DNA from: Mycteria americana
Lineage: Eukaryota; Chordata; Aves; Ciconiiformes; Ciconiidae
Direction of reading: 5' to 3'
NCBI RefSeq assembly: GCF_035582795.1
Contig: NC_134368.1
Span: 41,965,501 to 42,029,500, forward strand
DNA length: 64,000 nt
Under the pieces are notes generated by a model, which ran no database searches, was not told the origin of the DNA, and saw only the letters and a program-made list of their open reading frames with translations. This document shows positions 13,501 through 25,479 of the stretch, piece after piece. Made by a program: the position numbers and the translations under genes. Within the stretch, counting starts at the first letter, position 1. Every line of letters starts with the position of its first letter.

Positions 13501-14396
13501 TGTTTATGATAGTTTTAAAATCAGCACCTAAACAAGTATTTCTGAAAGGACAAACGTGGTTTGGGAGGGTTCAGTGTACAGGCATCATCCCACTCAGGTT
13601 GAAAAAAAACCAAAAATAACATACAGATTCTTTTCTTAGACCTAGCTGATAAGTGGGTTTTATTTTCATGTTACCTTCACTTTTGTCTGTGCTTAAGCTC
13701 TGTACTGTCTCTAAGTTCCCTCTTGCAAAGACTTACACACTTAACATTTTACCTTGTGGATAGTCCCACAGAAATGAGAGGGAATTTGGGGCCTCACTCA
13801 AGTTAACAAGCATTTCTAATTGATTGGGGGGGAGCCAGTTTTCAGCAGTGGGACTGCTTACATATATAAAGATAAGCTTTAGCAGGATGTTGGCCTTAGT
13901 TTACAAAAACTTCAAGAATCTGTTTAAATGAATGTGCATAAAGCCCTTAGTGACTTTTGGATAATGTAGAAATATTAAGAGATTTGTAAATGCTCAATTG
14001 GCAATGTGCTGACATTACTACTTTGAAAATTGCTATATTACATTTTATTTCACTGGGATACCCTTTTGAGTTGTTATAAATGTGTGTGTATATATATATA
14101 ATTATAAGCCCAGATGATGAAGACCATAAGGTTCTTGGACAGGGAACAATATTTTTAATGATCACAGTTTCCTTTTTAAAATTTGCTTATTTATTCTCTC
14201 TTGTCTAGATGCAGTTTATGTACTGTGTTACTCTTTGATTCTGCTTTCCATTGATCTAACAAGCCCTCACGTGAAGAACAAAATGTCAAAGAGGGAATTC
14301 ATCCGAAATACACGACGAGCTGCACAGAATATTAGTGAAGATTTTGTAGGGCACCTTTACGACAACATCTACCTTATTGGCCATGTGGCTGCCTAA
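1229..14396 (+). CDS. FBXO8: FBXO8, F-box only protein 8 (spliced, 5 coding exons, complete CDS)
   Basis: Joining 1229-1557, 3848-3974, 11462-11580, 13245-13441 and 14209-14396 gives 960 nt, a 319-residue protein plus TAA, matching the vertebrate FBXO8 length. Every junction is GT..AG and keeps frame. An N-terminal arm starts MGQGLWR. The F-box spans about residues 68-111, with the LPPEL core at 74-78, and should bind Skp1 of an SCF ubiquitin ligase. A Sec7-like domain spans about 146-276, followed by a short tail ending GHVAA. Family knowledge: FBXO8 promotes ubiquitination of the small GTPase ARF6 and so limits its activation. The usual catalytic Glu of Sec7 exchange factors is replaced here by Ala213, so a recognition role is more likely than GDP exchange. 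The locus is about 13 kb, far more compact than in human. The promoter lies outside the window. Identity is very secure. Confidence 0.98.
1558..3847 (+). other. FBXO8: FBXO8 intron between coding exons 1 and 2
   Basis: Bounded by GTAAGC and TTTTCATAG. A long A run lies just after the donor (about 1566-1579). The intron contains a CTCF-type motif on the minus strand at 3594-3606. I saw no other gene in it. Confidence 0.9.
3594..3606 (-). promoter_or_regulatory. Candidate CTCF binding site (minus orientation)
   Basis: Read on the minus strand the bases are CCAGCAGGTGGCATC. This fits 13 of 14 positions of the core consensus CCASYAGRKGGCRS. It lies in an FBXO8 intron. Motif matches alone do not prove binding, but cores this complete are uncommon by chance. 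Confidence 0.5.
3848..3974 (+). CDS. FBXO8: FBXO8 coding exon 2 (end of F-box and linker)
   Basis: Encodes the last base of Gly110 and residues 111-152 (LCKSTWGH to NANPDE). It follows a TTTTCATAG acceptor and ends at a consensus GTAAGT donor at 3975. The exon is 127 nt. It carries the end of the F-box and the linker into the Sec7-like domain. The translation is essentially identical to mammalian FBXO8. Confidence 0.97.
3975..11461 (+). other. FBXO8: FBXO8 intron between coding exons 2 and 3 (about 7.5 kb)
   Basis: The longest intron of the gene in this window, AT-rich throughout. It begins at a consensus GTAAGT. I saw no nested gene, no recognisable transposon and no CpG island. Short open frames on either strand lack family features. 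Confidence 0.9.
11462..11580 (+). CDS. FBXO8: FBXO8 coding exon 3 (start of Sec7-like domain)
   Basis: Encodes residues 153-191 and two bases of Arg192 (GVNYFMSKG to IYLDE). The acceptor is TTTTATCTCAG, and the donor is GTAATT at 11581, weaker than the other donors. The exon is 119 nt. It holds the first helices of the Sec7-like fold, including the conserved segment KFIFCTRTLNW. Confidence 0.97.
11581..13244 (+). other. FBXO8: FBXO8 intron between coding exons 3 and 4
   Basis: Begins with GTAATT and ends TTTTTTTCTACCAG. A slightly more GC-rich patch lies at about 12,070-12,390. No coding or RNA gene is evident. Confidence 0.9.
13245..13441 (+). CDS. FBXO8: FBXO8 coding exon 4 (Sec7 motif 1 region)
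   Basis: Encodes the end of Arg192 through residue 257 and one base of Asp258. A strong pyrimidine tract (TTTTTTTCTACCAG) precedes it, and the donor is GTAAGC at 13442. This exon carries Sec7 motif 1, which in active exchange factors reads PGEAQ. Here residues 211-215 are PNALR, so Gly-Glu is replaced by Asn-Ala (codons 13303-13308). The downstream segment FSHRFCACNPD matches the FBXO8 family. Confidence 0.97.
13442..14208 (+). other. FBXO8: FBXO8 intron between coding exons 4 and 5
   Basis: Begins with GTAAGC and ends in a pyrimidine-rich CTCTCTTGTCTAG acceptor. A TG/TA dinucleotide stretch lies at about 14,079-14,102. If the intron were retained, translation would stop at about 13,492, removing Sec7 motif 2. 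Confidence 0.9.
14209..14396 (+). CDS. FBXO8: FBXO8 coding exon 5 (Sec7 motif 2 region, stop codon)
   Basis: Encodes residues 258-319 and the TAA at 14394-14396. The acceptor is CTCTCTTGTCTAG. It carries the motif 2 equivalent, with LLSIDLTSPHVKNKM in place of the LNTDLHNP-type core of active Sec7 domains. The C-terminus YLIGHVAA is typical of FBXO8. Confidence 0.97.
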
Positions 14397-14970
14397 AAGC
14401 ACAATTTGCTAGCACTTAAAATTTGTAATTTTCAAAAACTACATCAATTTAAGAAATTAATTATTTTGTAGAGATGGGGGTTATTTTAGTGCTGGTCATT
14501 CTAACCTCTGTATGCAATCAAAGTTTGTGTGTGTAAGTGTGTGTATGTGTAAACTACCTTTTCTATCTATTTACTGTGGGAACAGAAGGATTTGGAGATT
14601 TGTTTTTCATATTTTTTTTTTAGTTTTGCACAAAACAATGCCATTAGTCTGACACAGCCATTTACGAATGTTAAACTGACATTACAGTCTAAGCTGACAA
14701 AGTGGTGAATTTGTGCATTAGATCTGCTTGAAACTTTAATAAGTTCATTCTTTTTAGAATACCATGTAATGTGTATATATTTAACTAAAGAGATTTATAA
14801 TCATAATTATTTTATTGTAAAATATTTTAACTAAAATTTCTCCTTTTATCTCTTAAAATAGTGTTGTACTTCTTTCTTTTGCATTTTTTTTACAATGCTG
14901 ACTACCTCAGATACATGTTAGAGAAACATTGGTCTGGATACTACAATAAAGTTTATTCTAGAGGATGACA
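14397..14970 (+). other. FBXO8: FBXO8 3' untranslated region (end approximate)
   Basis: AT-rich sequence after the TAA, with a TG-rich stretch at about 14,523-14,551. It ends shortly after the AATAAA hexamer at 14,945-14,950. The exact cleavage point cannot be read from sequence. Later hexamers could give longer isoforms. Confidence 0.7.
14945..14950 (+). terminator. FBXO8: Polyadenylation signal AATAAA of FBXO8
   Basis: A canonical AATAAA about 550 bases after the stop codon, followed within 10-25 bases by plausible cleavage positions. It is the first perfect hexamer after the stop codon that I noticed. Confidence 0.65.
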
Positions 14971-16921
14971 GAACACTTGTAAAATATCTAAGCTGATATT
15001 TAATGCTATATTGACTAACTTGAATTAGCGTATTGCCAATCTGCTATTCACTCAATTTTCAAGATTACAACCTCTATTTTAGATCAGCCCTGATGTCCTA
15101 CAGGGATAGCCTAGGGAGATCATGCGGTTTACATAGAGAGAGCTAACCTGTGTTGCAGACACTAGTTACTGGGGACATAAGACAACTACAATAATCTATT
15201 CGGTACGGTAAGCAAGGAAAAATCTCAACAGGGAAAGTGGTAGGGGCAGCTAATGTGTTGCTGCTTTCAACTGCTTCCCTCGGTCTAGAAGTGTCAATGA
15301 TGGAAATGCCTAGGCAAATATATACCAGATGACTCATTGCTATAGCTGTTAAAAACTGACTGTGCAAGATAGAGCAGTGACTGTGCAGGACTGGAGAGCC
15401 GTTTCAGGCTCAGATACTGAATTACTCTTTCTAAATCTGTCGTGTAGGTAGATTTTAAATAGTTCTAGATTTATGAAAATATTTCAAAAATGGTTTCAGT
15501 CAGGTTGTGTCTTACATTTTCTGAAGTGTGTAGGATATTAGCAGGGCAACTGCTGTGCATGTGCAGGACTTGAATGAGGATTTGCCTGGGTTTTTGTTCA
15601 GATAACTCATAGAACAGTGCCTTTCTTAAATTGACATAACATGTAGTTGAAATCAGAGCTGTTCCTGATTATGTTTGTTTACATAATATGCAGCTATCGC
15701 TAGCATCTGGATTCATCATGGTAACAAGTAGATTTATCCTTTTTCCGTACCACACCATGAGGTGAGGTAGAAAGATATTCTTAGTTCTGTTTTACAGATT
15801 AATCTGATTTTTTATGTAAGAAGCCTATGGCAGAACCAGGAATTGAATGCAGGTCATGCTCCTCATAGGCACACACTTTGCCCACACTGCTGCTTTCTGT
15901 TTGGCACCTAGGGGGTGTTACATTTGTCTTAGATATGAGAAGAGTGATGACAATGACAGTCCACATAAGGGCTACATAAATGACAGGGAGAAAAAAATGT
16001 AGCTACTGGTGCTATTTCAAGTGTTTAGTACATTTTGTTTATAGCTCTGGTCCACATGCAAAAATGCACCCAGAAAAAGTTGTATTTTTTTTTTTATTAT
16101 GTTACCTTTAATCAAGTGCAAATGCCATTTGTATTCGTGTAGCATACACAGCCAAAGCCAGGAGACAGCAGTATTGCAGCTATCTTCCAGACAGGTTTTA
16201 CAATATCACTCCCCTCTCTCAGGATGACTTCTCATCACTTCACCCTGTGTCATTTCATATATTTCAGAAAGCCCAAGGATGCATTCCACAGTGGTCAATT
16301 AATCTCAAAAACAAATAAAGAGTATATGGTACGTCAGGAAGCTTTGGTTAAGGCACAGGTATCTGGTCCTGTAAAAAGAAAAAAAAAAGATGACAAGTTG
16401 GAAAACTTTTAACATAATCTGTAAAGCCAACAATAAAGGATAAGTGTCTGTGGGTTCCTTAAAGTCATCTTACGTGAAGGCTGCAGAATATGGCTTTCTA
16501 GAAAACACTCCTCAGAAGTTATACGCTTAAAATGAAGAATTCGGTGAATTTTGAAATTACAACTAATCTTATCAGGAAATGTTTTCTTCTCAAACCACAA
16601 ATGCAGAGCGAGGCCTAATTCTCTTCTGACTGGTGTTTATGTTGACATTAGTGATACTGGGTTTGATTTTGCACTGATATGAGAATATGAATTGTTAATC
16701 TGCATTTCTCTTAATTTCCAGTTATCCTCAGTTCCCATCCTCAAACAGATACAGAACAAAACCTCCAGGCAGACAGCATGTCTTTTTTCTGGAATAGATG
16801 AGTACATCTATTAACAAGGTTTAGAAAGCTTCAAGGCCAGTGTAACAGCCAAGAAGATAAATTAGAAACAGGATGATATGGTCAAAGTTTCCATAAGACA
16901 CAAGTCCAGGGGAAAAGAAGG

Positions 16922-16940
16922 AAAAAAAAAAAAAAAAAAA
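16922..16940 (+). repeat. Poly-A tract (A19)
   Basis: Nineteen uninterrupted A bases followed by an A/C-rich stretch (CACAAAACCC). It could be a retroposon tail or a simple repeat. No target-site duplication was identified. Confidence 0.9.
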
Positions 16941-19900
16941 CACAAAACCCTAATCACATACAGATAACAGCATCTGATCTTCACAATAGGATTTGGAAGT
17001 CTTAGAACCCAACTCATGCTGTACGTTATGTTACCAACTCAAAGTGGAACAGAAAACAGCAGACACAACATGCCAAGTGTGAATTCCCTTAGAGGTAACC
17101 AAGAAACAAAAAATGACAATAGACATTTCATCTGTCCTTTTTTATTTTTAAGTTTGAGTCTTTCTCCAGAGTGGCAGAGAAGTAATTTTTTTCATTTTAA
17201 GAATCTAGGTTTTTCGTGAAGTTAGGCAATTTTCTGTCTTAAAAAAAATCGTAAGCAGGTGTAACAATACCCTTACAAAGTGAGAAAGATAAAGCTTAAA
17301 TTCTCTTAGTCACCCTCCAACAGCCCTCTAAAAAATACGTTTTGAGCAGGGTCTTCTTCAGTACACTATTGGTGTCTCCACATACGTTTTAAAAGAAAAC
17401 AGTGATAGATACTTCATTGATCCAGGTGTGACTAAATGATGTGATGGGGAAATAGCTACTTGATCGAGCACTTCAGAAGACTTAGAGAGAGGATCCCAAG
17501 CCTAATGGCATGAGCATGATCACACTCATAACTGCAAAGTGATTCCCGAGCTATCGTGATTCCATCACTGCATGTCCTTTGAACTTTGGCCATGTGATTT
17601 GCCTTCACACTAACTGTACGCAGCACTGAAGGAAGGAATGAGCCTGCAGCCCAGCCCCCTGCAAACGCTAGTTATGCCGGTCCTAAAAGACACTGAAGTT
17701 GTGTTCTGAATGGTCATTTCTGAAATTTTGCTAACTTTAGTATACACAGATGTGACAGAAGGACAACTGTTCTTTGTTCGTGTAGGGGAAATGAGTGTAC
17801 CTGTGTCCGTGTAAAGTGTCACATAATACGGCTCATTTTTGCCTGTATTAAATTCTGAGGCTCTCATTGCATTTATTCAAGGAATGCAGCGTATATTACA
17901 TATTCACGTGGTTTAGTTATAGACAGTGTCTGATATTCTACATTTGCTCAAAACTCTATTTCTGTCTTGAATACTTTCCATTCATACTCTAAACAACAGA
18001 TCTATACATCTTTGGCTTTTTAAAATAAATCAAAGCTGTTTCAACATACAAAAGCCTAAACAATTATAAGTTAGAGACACGTTTGTCAATTTTGAAGTGC
18101 GCAGAAATTCGCATTCAGAAACAAAAATCAGTTTGGTCTCTTCAAACTTTCCCTCCCACCCACCACACTGAAAAAATTATAAACAGTTTCAAAATACAGA
18201 TTTAGGAAAATAAACTGTCTAGCTGGGCAAATAAATGTTACTATTTCCTCTTCAGTATACTGCATTTTATTAATGTTCTTTACATAAACAAATTTATCAA
18301 CAGGAATTGCTCTTTTTTGAAGTGGTAATAGTTTTGTTCTCTGTGTAAGGTTGTCATTGTGCAACCTGATTTTTTTATAGTTCTGTTTTTGGAAAACACG
18401 TATTAAATTATTTTAAGTACTTAAGCAAAATTGAGGTATACCTACTTGATCATGTTAAAATGTCAAAATAACAATATTAAGTATTTAGAAAAGTCACGTT
18501 TACTTGCCTTATATTGGATTGGTATTTTTTTTTCTTTTCACATATTTCATGTAAGTATCAAAACTAATAAACATTAAGGCTGATGACTTGTTCTCTGCCA
18601 TTGTAAAATCTACCACTCTAATCTCAAAACCACTATTAAAACGGACAAAGGACAGACTTAAAGGATTTCCTGTGTCTCCTATAGGCACATTATGGTTTCA
18701 TTTTGCCTTAAAGAGAAATAATATACAAACTTTTATAATCTACATATAATAGTGATTTTAGTAAGGTAAAATTTTATGTGATCTTCTAGTATTATTTATC
18801 AGATGTTAAAAATTAAGACTTACCATACGATGTGTGTAATTACATCATAACCAGATAGCTAGGATTAGTTACAGAAATGAATGTGTATGTAAAAAGCTTC
18901 AAAGAGATCACATTGCTCCTTCATCACTTCAGTGCTTTTGCTGACGATGATGTTAGTAAAGTTGCAGTTTTCCTTTCTTATTCATATAAACAAGCTTAGA
19001 GAAGAGATGGTTTAGAAAATATTTACACAGAATACTTCCATTCCCTATGTGAAATTTTCTTGCATTAAAAAGGAACTTTCTGTATTTGCTTTATAGTTTA
19101 AAAAAGCAAAATACTACAATTCAGTGAAAGAATGAAGAGGCTCTAATTTTCAGATATGTGGTTCTCTCATAGCAGCCAATACAGAAAACGAGCAAAAAGC
19201 ACTTTTGAGATTTCTAGCAATCCAACAAATGCATTATTTTTTAAGCTTAAAAATACTACTTATTGAGTATGTGTACATGACAGAAATCAAGCATATTTAT
19301 GTGAAAGCAACATGGTCAGGATACCAGTTCTTTTCAGAGAGAGTATTCATTTGTAAAAGTTAGCTTTCTTCTTGGCAGTGTTGGAGAGGAATGTTGGATT
19401 TAATTTAAAATGATTAATGAGATTTTGTCAGACTCCCTGCCTTTACCACCACTGCAGTTTGTCAGCACAACAACCTGGGAAACCCGGACGCCACTCTGTC
19501 GCCCAAAACAGCTTTCCAGGAAAAAATAAACCTGAGTAACTAGTGCCAGGTACATGTCAACGGTATTGTCTTTCAGCTGTTGAAAGTTTAACTCTAAGTT
19601 GGGACATTTACACATTCTGAGGAAGTGAAGCTTATTCGTTATTTCAGTAGTGTGCTTTTGACAGTGGATACCAGTAAAAGCTTAAGTTTTCAGAGCAGGC
19701 ATAGCCTTTCTTGTTAACCTTATGGAAAATCCTATAATCCATGCAGACGAGAAATTCTTTAAAAGGAAAAAAAATATCAAAGCTTGTTCAGGTAAGTTTT
19801 TCTGGAGAAAGACCATCTGTGCAACCTGTCTCCTTTTTGGCCGTATTCCTTTAGGAGGATCTCATCCTCTGAGCCCTACGCACGTGCGTAGGCTGCCGAG

Positions 19901-21400
19901 TGGCAAGGAATGCTCTGCTGGACTCGAGGCAGACGCATCTGTGTGCGCACGTATGCTAATAGCCAAAACCTAACACGTTCGCAATACTTTTCATGTGTAA
20001 CCGTAACATAAGAAAATGAGCAATTCTTTTGAAACGTAAGGTAGATATTGAAAATTATTTATGATTTGTCTTTTTCGCTTTCCTTGTGGAAAGTTGTTCT
20101 GTTGGGCTACAGCTTGAGCATCGTGTTCTCCTGGCACATGAAATACACAAAAACTGAAAAGAAGACTTTAATTTCAAAAGCAGCCTTCCCCTTCCAAGAA
20201 AACATATGTCTGCCTGTGCTGCACAAGTCTTTCTGCTGTCACATAACTCTGTATCAACAAACTGACCTTTCATTCACTCCTGTGGACCCCTTTATACACG
20301 AGTTCTGTCCACTAACTCAGCAGGCCAAAAACCCTGTGAGGCTTCACAGAGATGTAGATGGTGAAAAAGACGTGGTACTGCTGTGCTGCACCAGGCCGAA
20401 CGTACTCCTTACGGGGCATGATGCCACAGGAATTCTTTGCATGACTTTTATCTTAGCTAATTCTTATGTGTTAAAAAAGTATTTTCACAACTGCTGTTTC
20501 CCTGTCGTCACATCCAGAATTCAGGCTAATTGTCATAATTACATGTAACGCAATTGAATTGAAATACAATTTTGTAACTGGAGAACTTCTTAAGTTTACT
20601 TGCCTTCTGCGGCATTAATCACCTGCATGACAAAACAAGCAAGGAAATCACGTAACTGCTTTGGAAGTGCTATAGGAGTGCACCTCTCAGTGTGCTTCTT
20701 AGTGACAATCAAGATCCTGCATTTTTTCACATTAAATGTAACTCCTTATTTCTATATTCCTCGTAGGAGTTTTTATCAATAAATGTATTTGTTACCATTC
20801 CATGCTGTCTAAAGTCTGACAGTACCATTTCTGGTTTGTACTAGCAAAAGCTAGTTTTGTTGGGTTCTTTTTTTTCCAGCATAGCAGCAAAATTTACAGT
20901 AGATACACAACATTCATCTATCACAGTAAAAATGTGATAAAAAATGCTTTAATCTTTTTTCCCTATATATAAGGTTTAGACGTATTAAAATACAGAAGTC
21001 ACATGATTAGTAATCAGCTTTTGTTAAAACTTTTTCAGCTTTTTAAAAATAAATGTATTAATGTATTATTTCCTTTACTTGGTATTAAGTGTTCACAATG
21101 TACATTATGCTGCCTAATATATACTGAAAATCACAGCACTTAAAGGCCTAATTTGAAGATTTAAATGGTACATAGATAGACATTGTGCTGACTTCCTGTA
21201 TAAAGTAGATTTTATTTAAAATCATAAAGACCCTGAAATGTATTGAGAATTCTTTTAAATGAGTAATATTTAGTAATATTACGTTAAATTGTTAAACATA
21301 AATCAAGATTTGTGGTCTGGGTCTAAAGACACAAACTAGTAAAAGGGGAGGAAAGCCAAAGGAAGAAATTTTCTTTGATAGGGCTTTTCATTAAAGGTTT

Positions 21401-21431
21401 CATTAAAACTAAAATTTTGTTAGTTTTAATG
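21401..21431. repeat. Perfect 12-bp inverted repeat (hairpin, 7-base loop)
   Basis: CATTAAAACTAA at 21,401-21,412 is exactly reverse-complemented at 21,420-21,431, with loop AATTTTG. A related CATTAAAGG lies just upstream. No gene is adjacent, so a terminator role is not implied. Confidence 0.85.
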
Positions 21432-22948
21432 CAGATCGAGACAGAAGTTTTGAAGAGGCGAGATTAGTGGTTTCTGTAAGAGGATGCCTGGTCCCAGCCG
21501 TATTCGTACCTCATCCTCCCTCTTTCCTGGGGTAACGTAACAGCCTTCCTGCCCTGTCCGACAAGTCTGCTCCTCCCCACAGCTGTCCGCAGTGAGGCTG
21601 AGCAGAGTCTTCCTTTGCAGCCTGCTCTGTTCTTCCCCCCAAATTAGTAAATGGACTGTGTGTAATCTTGGCATTTTTAAAATATAAAGTGTTCTCTGTA
21701 ACTTCTTAACACTGGGTAAATAACAGAAACAAAAGAAATTAGCAGTTAAGATGTACTCTCACTGAGTGTCGATATTTTTTAAGTACAGACAGTTGTTCTA
21801 TTATACAAAAGAAATAGAAAAGGAAGCCCATGTTGCCAGTCATACAGCTTTATGTCAATAGCTTCAATCTCATAATTATTCCAAAATCATCCTCAAATTA
21901 GTTCCACAAATGCTGACTAACAATCTTTAGTCTATTTTAGAAGTTGTCCACTACATCCTTGAACTAAGCAGAATTTTACATAGACTATGAGATAACACTT
22001 GGAGAGGCTTATCTGCATTATCCTTACAACCCACCTAGCAAGATACACCCTTGTAAAATTTGGGCCCCACCAGTGTCAAAAGCAAATCAGTAACTCATGG
22101 GAGTAGAGTCAGGATCTCATTATGATTTGAAAGAAGCAAAAGCTCAGAAGTATCTTTAATGCCTCACCTTCTGACAGACCCATGGTCTCAGCACACTGTT
22201 TAAGCTGATAAATGTCACTGTGTTCACTGTTATCAATTGCAACATAGCAGTATTCTCAAATCTTTTTGGATAACCTATTCTCAATAAAGAAGAGAAACAA
22301 AAGCAGATTGACTCTCTGGAGGCTTTGTGCTTACTACAAGTAATGCAAGTAATACTGTTACTTAATACAAGTAATGCTTTTTAGTCAAAAAGCATTTAAC
22401 CTCAGAGAAAAGCAAAATAGTAAAATTCAATGCCCATGATGTGTAGGAGATCTGTAAAATAAATAGCAGAGTCCCATCTGTACAGGCATAGCAGAATATT
22501 GGTCTAAAAGAAAAGGTGTCTCAGTTGTAGTAAACTATAAGCTAATTTTCTCAAGTGATGATTAAAGTGCCCTTTTGGTTTCACCCCCTTTGTAGCCAAT
22601 TCTCAGGGTACAGGTGCACCACATAATATAGCAAAGGAGAATTTGTGTGTTCATAGGATGATGAATAGTAATCTGTCTGCTCTGGCTGGCACTTTTCACA
22701 AACAGTCTTTGGTGAGTCAGTAGCATTGTCTTTAGAAATAAGATCTTCCAGAAGGAGATTTGTCACTTGCTGTATCACAAAGTTTAGAAGGTAAGCTCAA
22801 AGGCTGAAGAAAGCCAGGTTGGGTGGGTGGGTGGGGTTTTTATACTGTTGGGTATGAGTATTGTATACTTCTCTCTCCCTTTCCTCCTTTTCACTTTCTT
22901 CATTTCCAAAAAAGCTTGTTTATATCATTCTTAACAACCATTTATCTT

Positions 22949-22973
22949 GGGGGGGGGAGGGGGGGGGGACGGG
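22949..22973 (+). repeat. G-rich tract with quadruplex potential
   Basis: G9, A, G10, AC, GGG in 25 bases. Two long G runs plus a G triplet are enough to fold a G-quadruplex on the + strand. It lies in AT-rich intergenic DNA, away from any recognised promoter. Confidence 0.7.
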
Positions 22974-24803
22974 ACTGTGAATCTTTGAGGGTAAAAAAAA
23001 TGTGTGTTTCGCAGTTTTTTCATAACATTAAAACACCATTCCTTTGGTTGCCAAGAATTTTTGTGAATAAAGATTGTGAACTTCATGTGAGCGCAAACTG
23101 ATTCACTGATATCTGAGAGCAAAAGAGGGTCACCTTACTATTACCGCCCTAGAAGGTTAGAACGTGGAATTGGTGTTACCACGATTACAAAAATATCACT
23201 TAAGTCAAAGTTATTCAATATTTACAGAATCTTCACCTACTTTCAATTATTGTTATTTATTTCATGGACTATTTTAACCAGAAATTGCCAGTTAATACTT
23301 TTATCCCTCATAGTATCAGTCTTATCTACCACAGATCAAGACAAGTTTCTGTGAAAGGACTCTGTAATACATTGCTATGGAAAATAATACATCAGGTTCA
23401 CAAGAATAAAGCTTTGACTGATGAAGCTCTCACTTACATGGTGATAAGTATAAATTGCTATATAAAAATGAAAACAGCCTTTAAGCAAGCGAGTGATCCA
23501 ATCCGTTTTAAACACAAGTCCTTACAGGGGAGGTCTTAGATGTAAGCAGATGAATAACGCAATCCCTATTCTGCTGACGATACACACCTTTGAATATGTG
23601 CTTTTAAGTTTCTGAGAAGCCAATGAACCAACTTTCCATACTATTTATGTCTGTAGGACCCTGCCAGTTTGGAAGGGCAGCACCAAAAACCACTCTCCTG
23701 ACATGAGTAGTATTTGGCTCAGGCACCTTATATGATTTGTTTTAACAGATGACAACCATGGAGTGAAAGTGAGTTTAATGTCAAGTTTATTCTTGATAGG
23801 AAAACTTGCACAACAAATGCAGTAATTGCAACAAAAGAAAAATATGCTTGACAATGGCTCCATAGAGGCGATGCAGTCACAAGGTCTTTCCTGAGCAAAA
23901 CCAACACTCTGGTCCCCAATTTTACAAGCTTGTTTGGCAGGTTTCACCAGTTGGGAAAAGCTCCCCTTGGTAGTCTCTGCCAAAGCACAGCTTCTGCTCT
24001 CTGAGTGTCATTCCCCCACCAGGCCAAAGCAGCCCAGGGCTTTCCTTGATGCTCACTATTCCAAAGAAGGGGCCACAGTTTCAGATCATGGCAACATAAG
24101 CACAACAACCCACCATTTCTGCAGCACCAGACACTTCTCTGTGTCAGTGAAACTCCTAATTTACACCAGCTCAGAATCCCCCCTTCTCTTTTAAGTCCCG
24201 AATCTTGATTTTCCCCTACCTTGTTATGTAACTATTCTCTCTGCATTACTGGGATGCTTCAGATCTGTTGTGCTCTTCGTGCTATGGATTCCTTGTTCAC
24301 ACATGTCCTTCTGCAAGCAAAAGAGTCAGTGTCAGAAAGAGAAGGCACAAACTCCACGCTGTGCAGAGCTCATTATCAAAAGATCATAAAAAAATCCCAC
24401 AGTTCATTTGCAAGGACCTATCCCTGGATACAAATATGTTTCAAATTAAAGTAAGACTAGAAATGACTGCAACATAAAGAATACTCTGCTGACTAGAAAA
24501 TCTGGTAAACTCATGTCTTTTCCAGATATATCTATTGCGTCGTATTTTAAAATGACCAGGTTTCAGGTTTTTCAGCCACGTATTCTTGAAATTGTGTCCC
24601 TGACTGTAAGTATAATAGGATTTTTTTTAAGTCTTCAACTTGCTTAGACACTTTTTTTCTTTCTCTGTTCTAACATTTCCCTTGCTGGTATTAAAACATA
24701 CAACGCAACATAACCCCCTAACAATACCTCCTACTTTTTCACTGTGATTTCCTGACTTTGTCGGGATCTTTCTAGATACAGTTTCTCTTAGAAAGGCTTA
24801 CAG

Positions 24804-24829
24804 AAAAAAAAAAAAAAAAAAAAAAAAAA
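24804..24829 (+). repeat. Poly-A tract (A26)
   Basis: Twenty-six uninterrupted A bases followed by GAAGAAG, the longest homopolymer I found in the window. It lies about 130 bases before the start of the CpG-rich block. Length is likely variable between individuals and between assemblies. Confidence 0.9.
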
Positions 24830-24954
24830 GAAGAAGTGTAAATACTACAAAGTTGACAGGGTTTATATGTATATATTTATGCCTTGTATATATCCTAGGC
24901 TCCTGGTCTGCTTGCTTGCCAGTATGATTGATTGACTGTGTCCCGAAAGATGTT

Positions 24955-24962
24955 TATAAAAA
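24955..24962 (+). promoter_or_regulatory. TATA-like box at left edge of the CpG-island cluster
   Basis: TATAAAAA, with CpG-rich DNA beginning immediately downstream. A start site would be expected near 24,985. No transcript evidence is visible, so this is only a motif match. Confidence 0.25.
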
Positions 24963-25271
24963 CCGGCAGGTCCCGTATTTGTACAGATCTGCAAACACCC
25001 AAAGAACACCAAGCGCCCGGTGATCTCGCTGTTGGCTCTAGTCCTGCAGCCTCAGATGGGAGTATGGTTACGGCGGCGGTTATAACTAATACGGCCGATG
25101 AGCTGCCCTTCCTCCTCCTCCTCCTCCCTGGGCTTCAGCGGAGCCCCTGCAGCCCGAGGGATTTGCGCGGTCGCCGGCCGCGAATCGCGGCAAAGCGAAG
25201 CGGCCCTCGGGGATTGCGAGGGCGACCCGAGAAAATTAATCAGCTTGTCCTTGCTCAGGCTCCGAGGAGGC

Positions 25272-25302
25272 GGGGGATGGCGGGGCGGGGGGGGGAGCGG
25301 GG
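25272..25302 (+). repeat. G-quadruplex-prone tract in CpG island
   Basis: Runs of G5, G4, G9 and G4 are separated by 5, 1 and 3 bases, satisfying the four-run quadruplex rule on the + strand. The GGGGCGGGG part also fits an Sp/KLF-type GC box. Confidence 0.7.
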
Positions 25303-25338
25303 TCTTTCTTTTTCCTCCCCTGTTTCAGGAGGGTCCCC

Positions 25339-25356
25339 TGTCACCACAGGGTGACA
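25339..25356. promoter_or_regulatory. Palindromic TGTCACC / GGTGACA element
   Basis: TGTCACC at 25,339-25,345 is reverse-complemented by GGTGACA at 25,350-25,356 with a 4-base spacer. Both arms contain TGTCA/TGACA, the core of MEIS/PREP/TGIF (TALE homeodomain) sites. The regulatory reading is inference. Confidence 0.4.
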
Positions 25357-25479
25357 ACCGGCTCACTTTACAGCCGCGTCACTTGGAGCAAAAATAAAAT
25401 AAGAAAATAAAAAATAAGCTGTCCTTAGATTAGGGAGCCTTACTCCAATGCTTTATTTATTTTAAAGCCCCCATCACCG

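Larger units (their letters stand above)
14971..24949. other. Intergenic AT-rich stretch, no gene seen
   Basis: Downstream of FBXO8. The open frames here are short and lack domains, signal peptides or splice context. The longest, 20,048-20,548 (166 codons), resembles no family I know. The stretch holds homopolymers, small repeats, one notable inverted repeat and a G-rich tract, listed separately. Confidence 0.7.

Noticed and set aside
20048-20548. Open frame of 166 codons, the longest in the AT-rich intergenic part.
   Set aside because: No signal peptide, domain or family similarity and no splice or promoter context. A frame this long is only mildly unlikely by chance across six frames of 64 kb.
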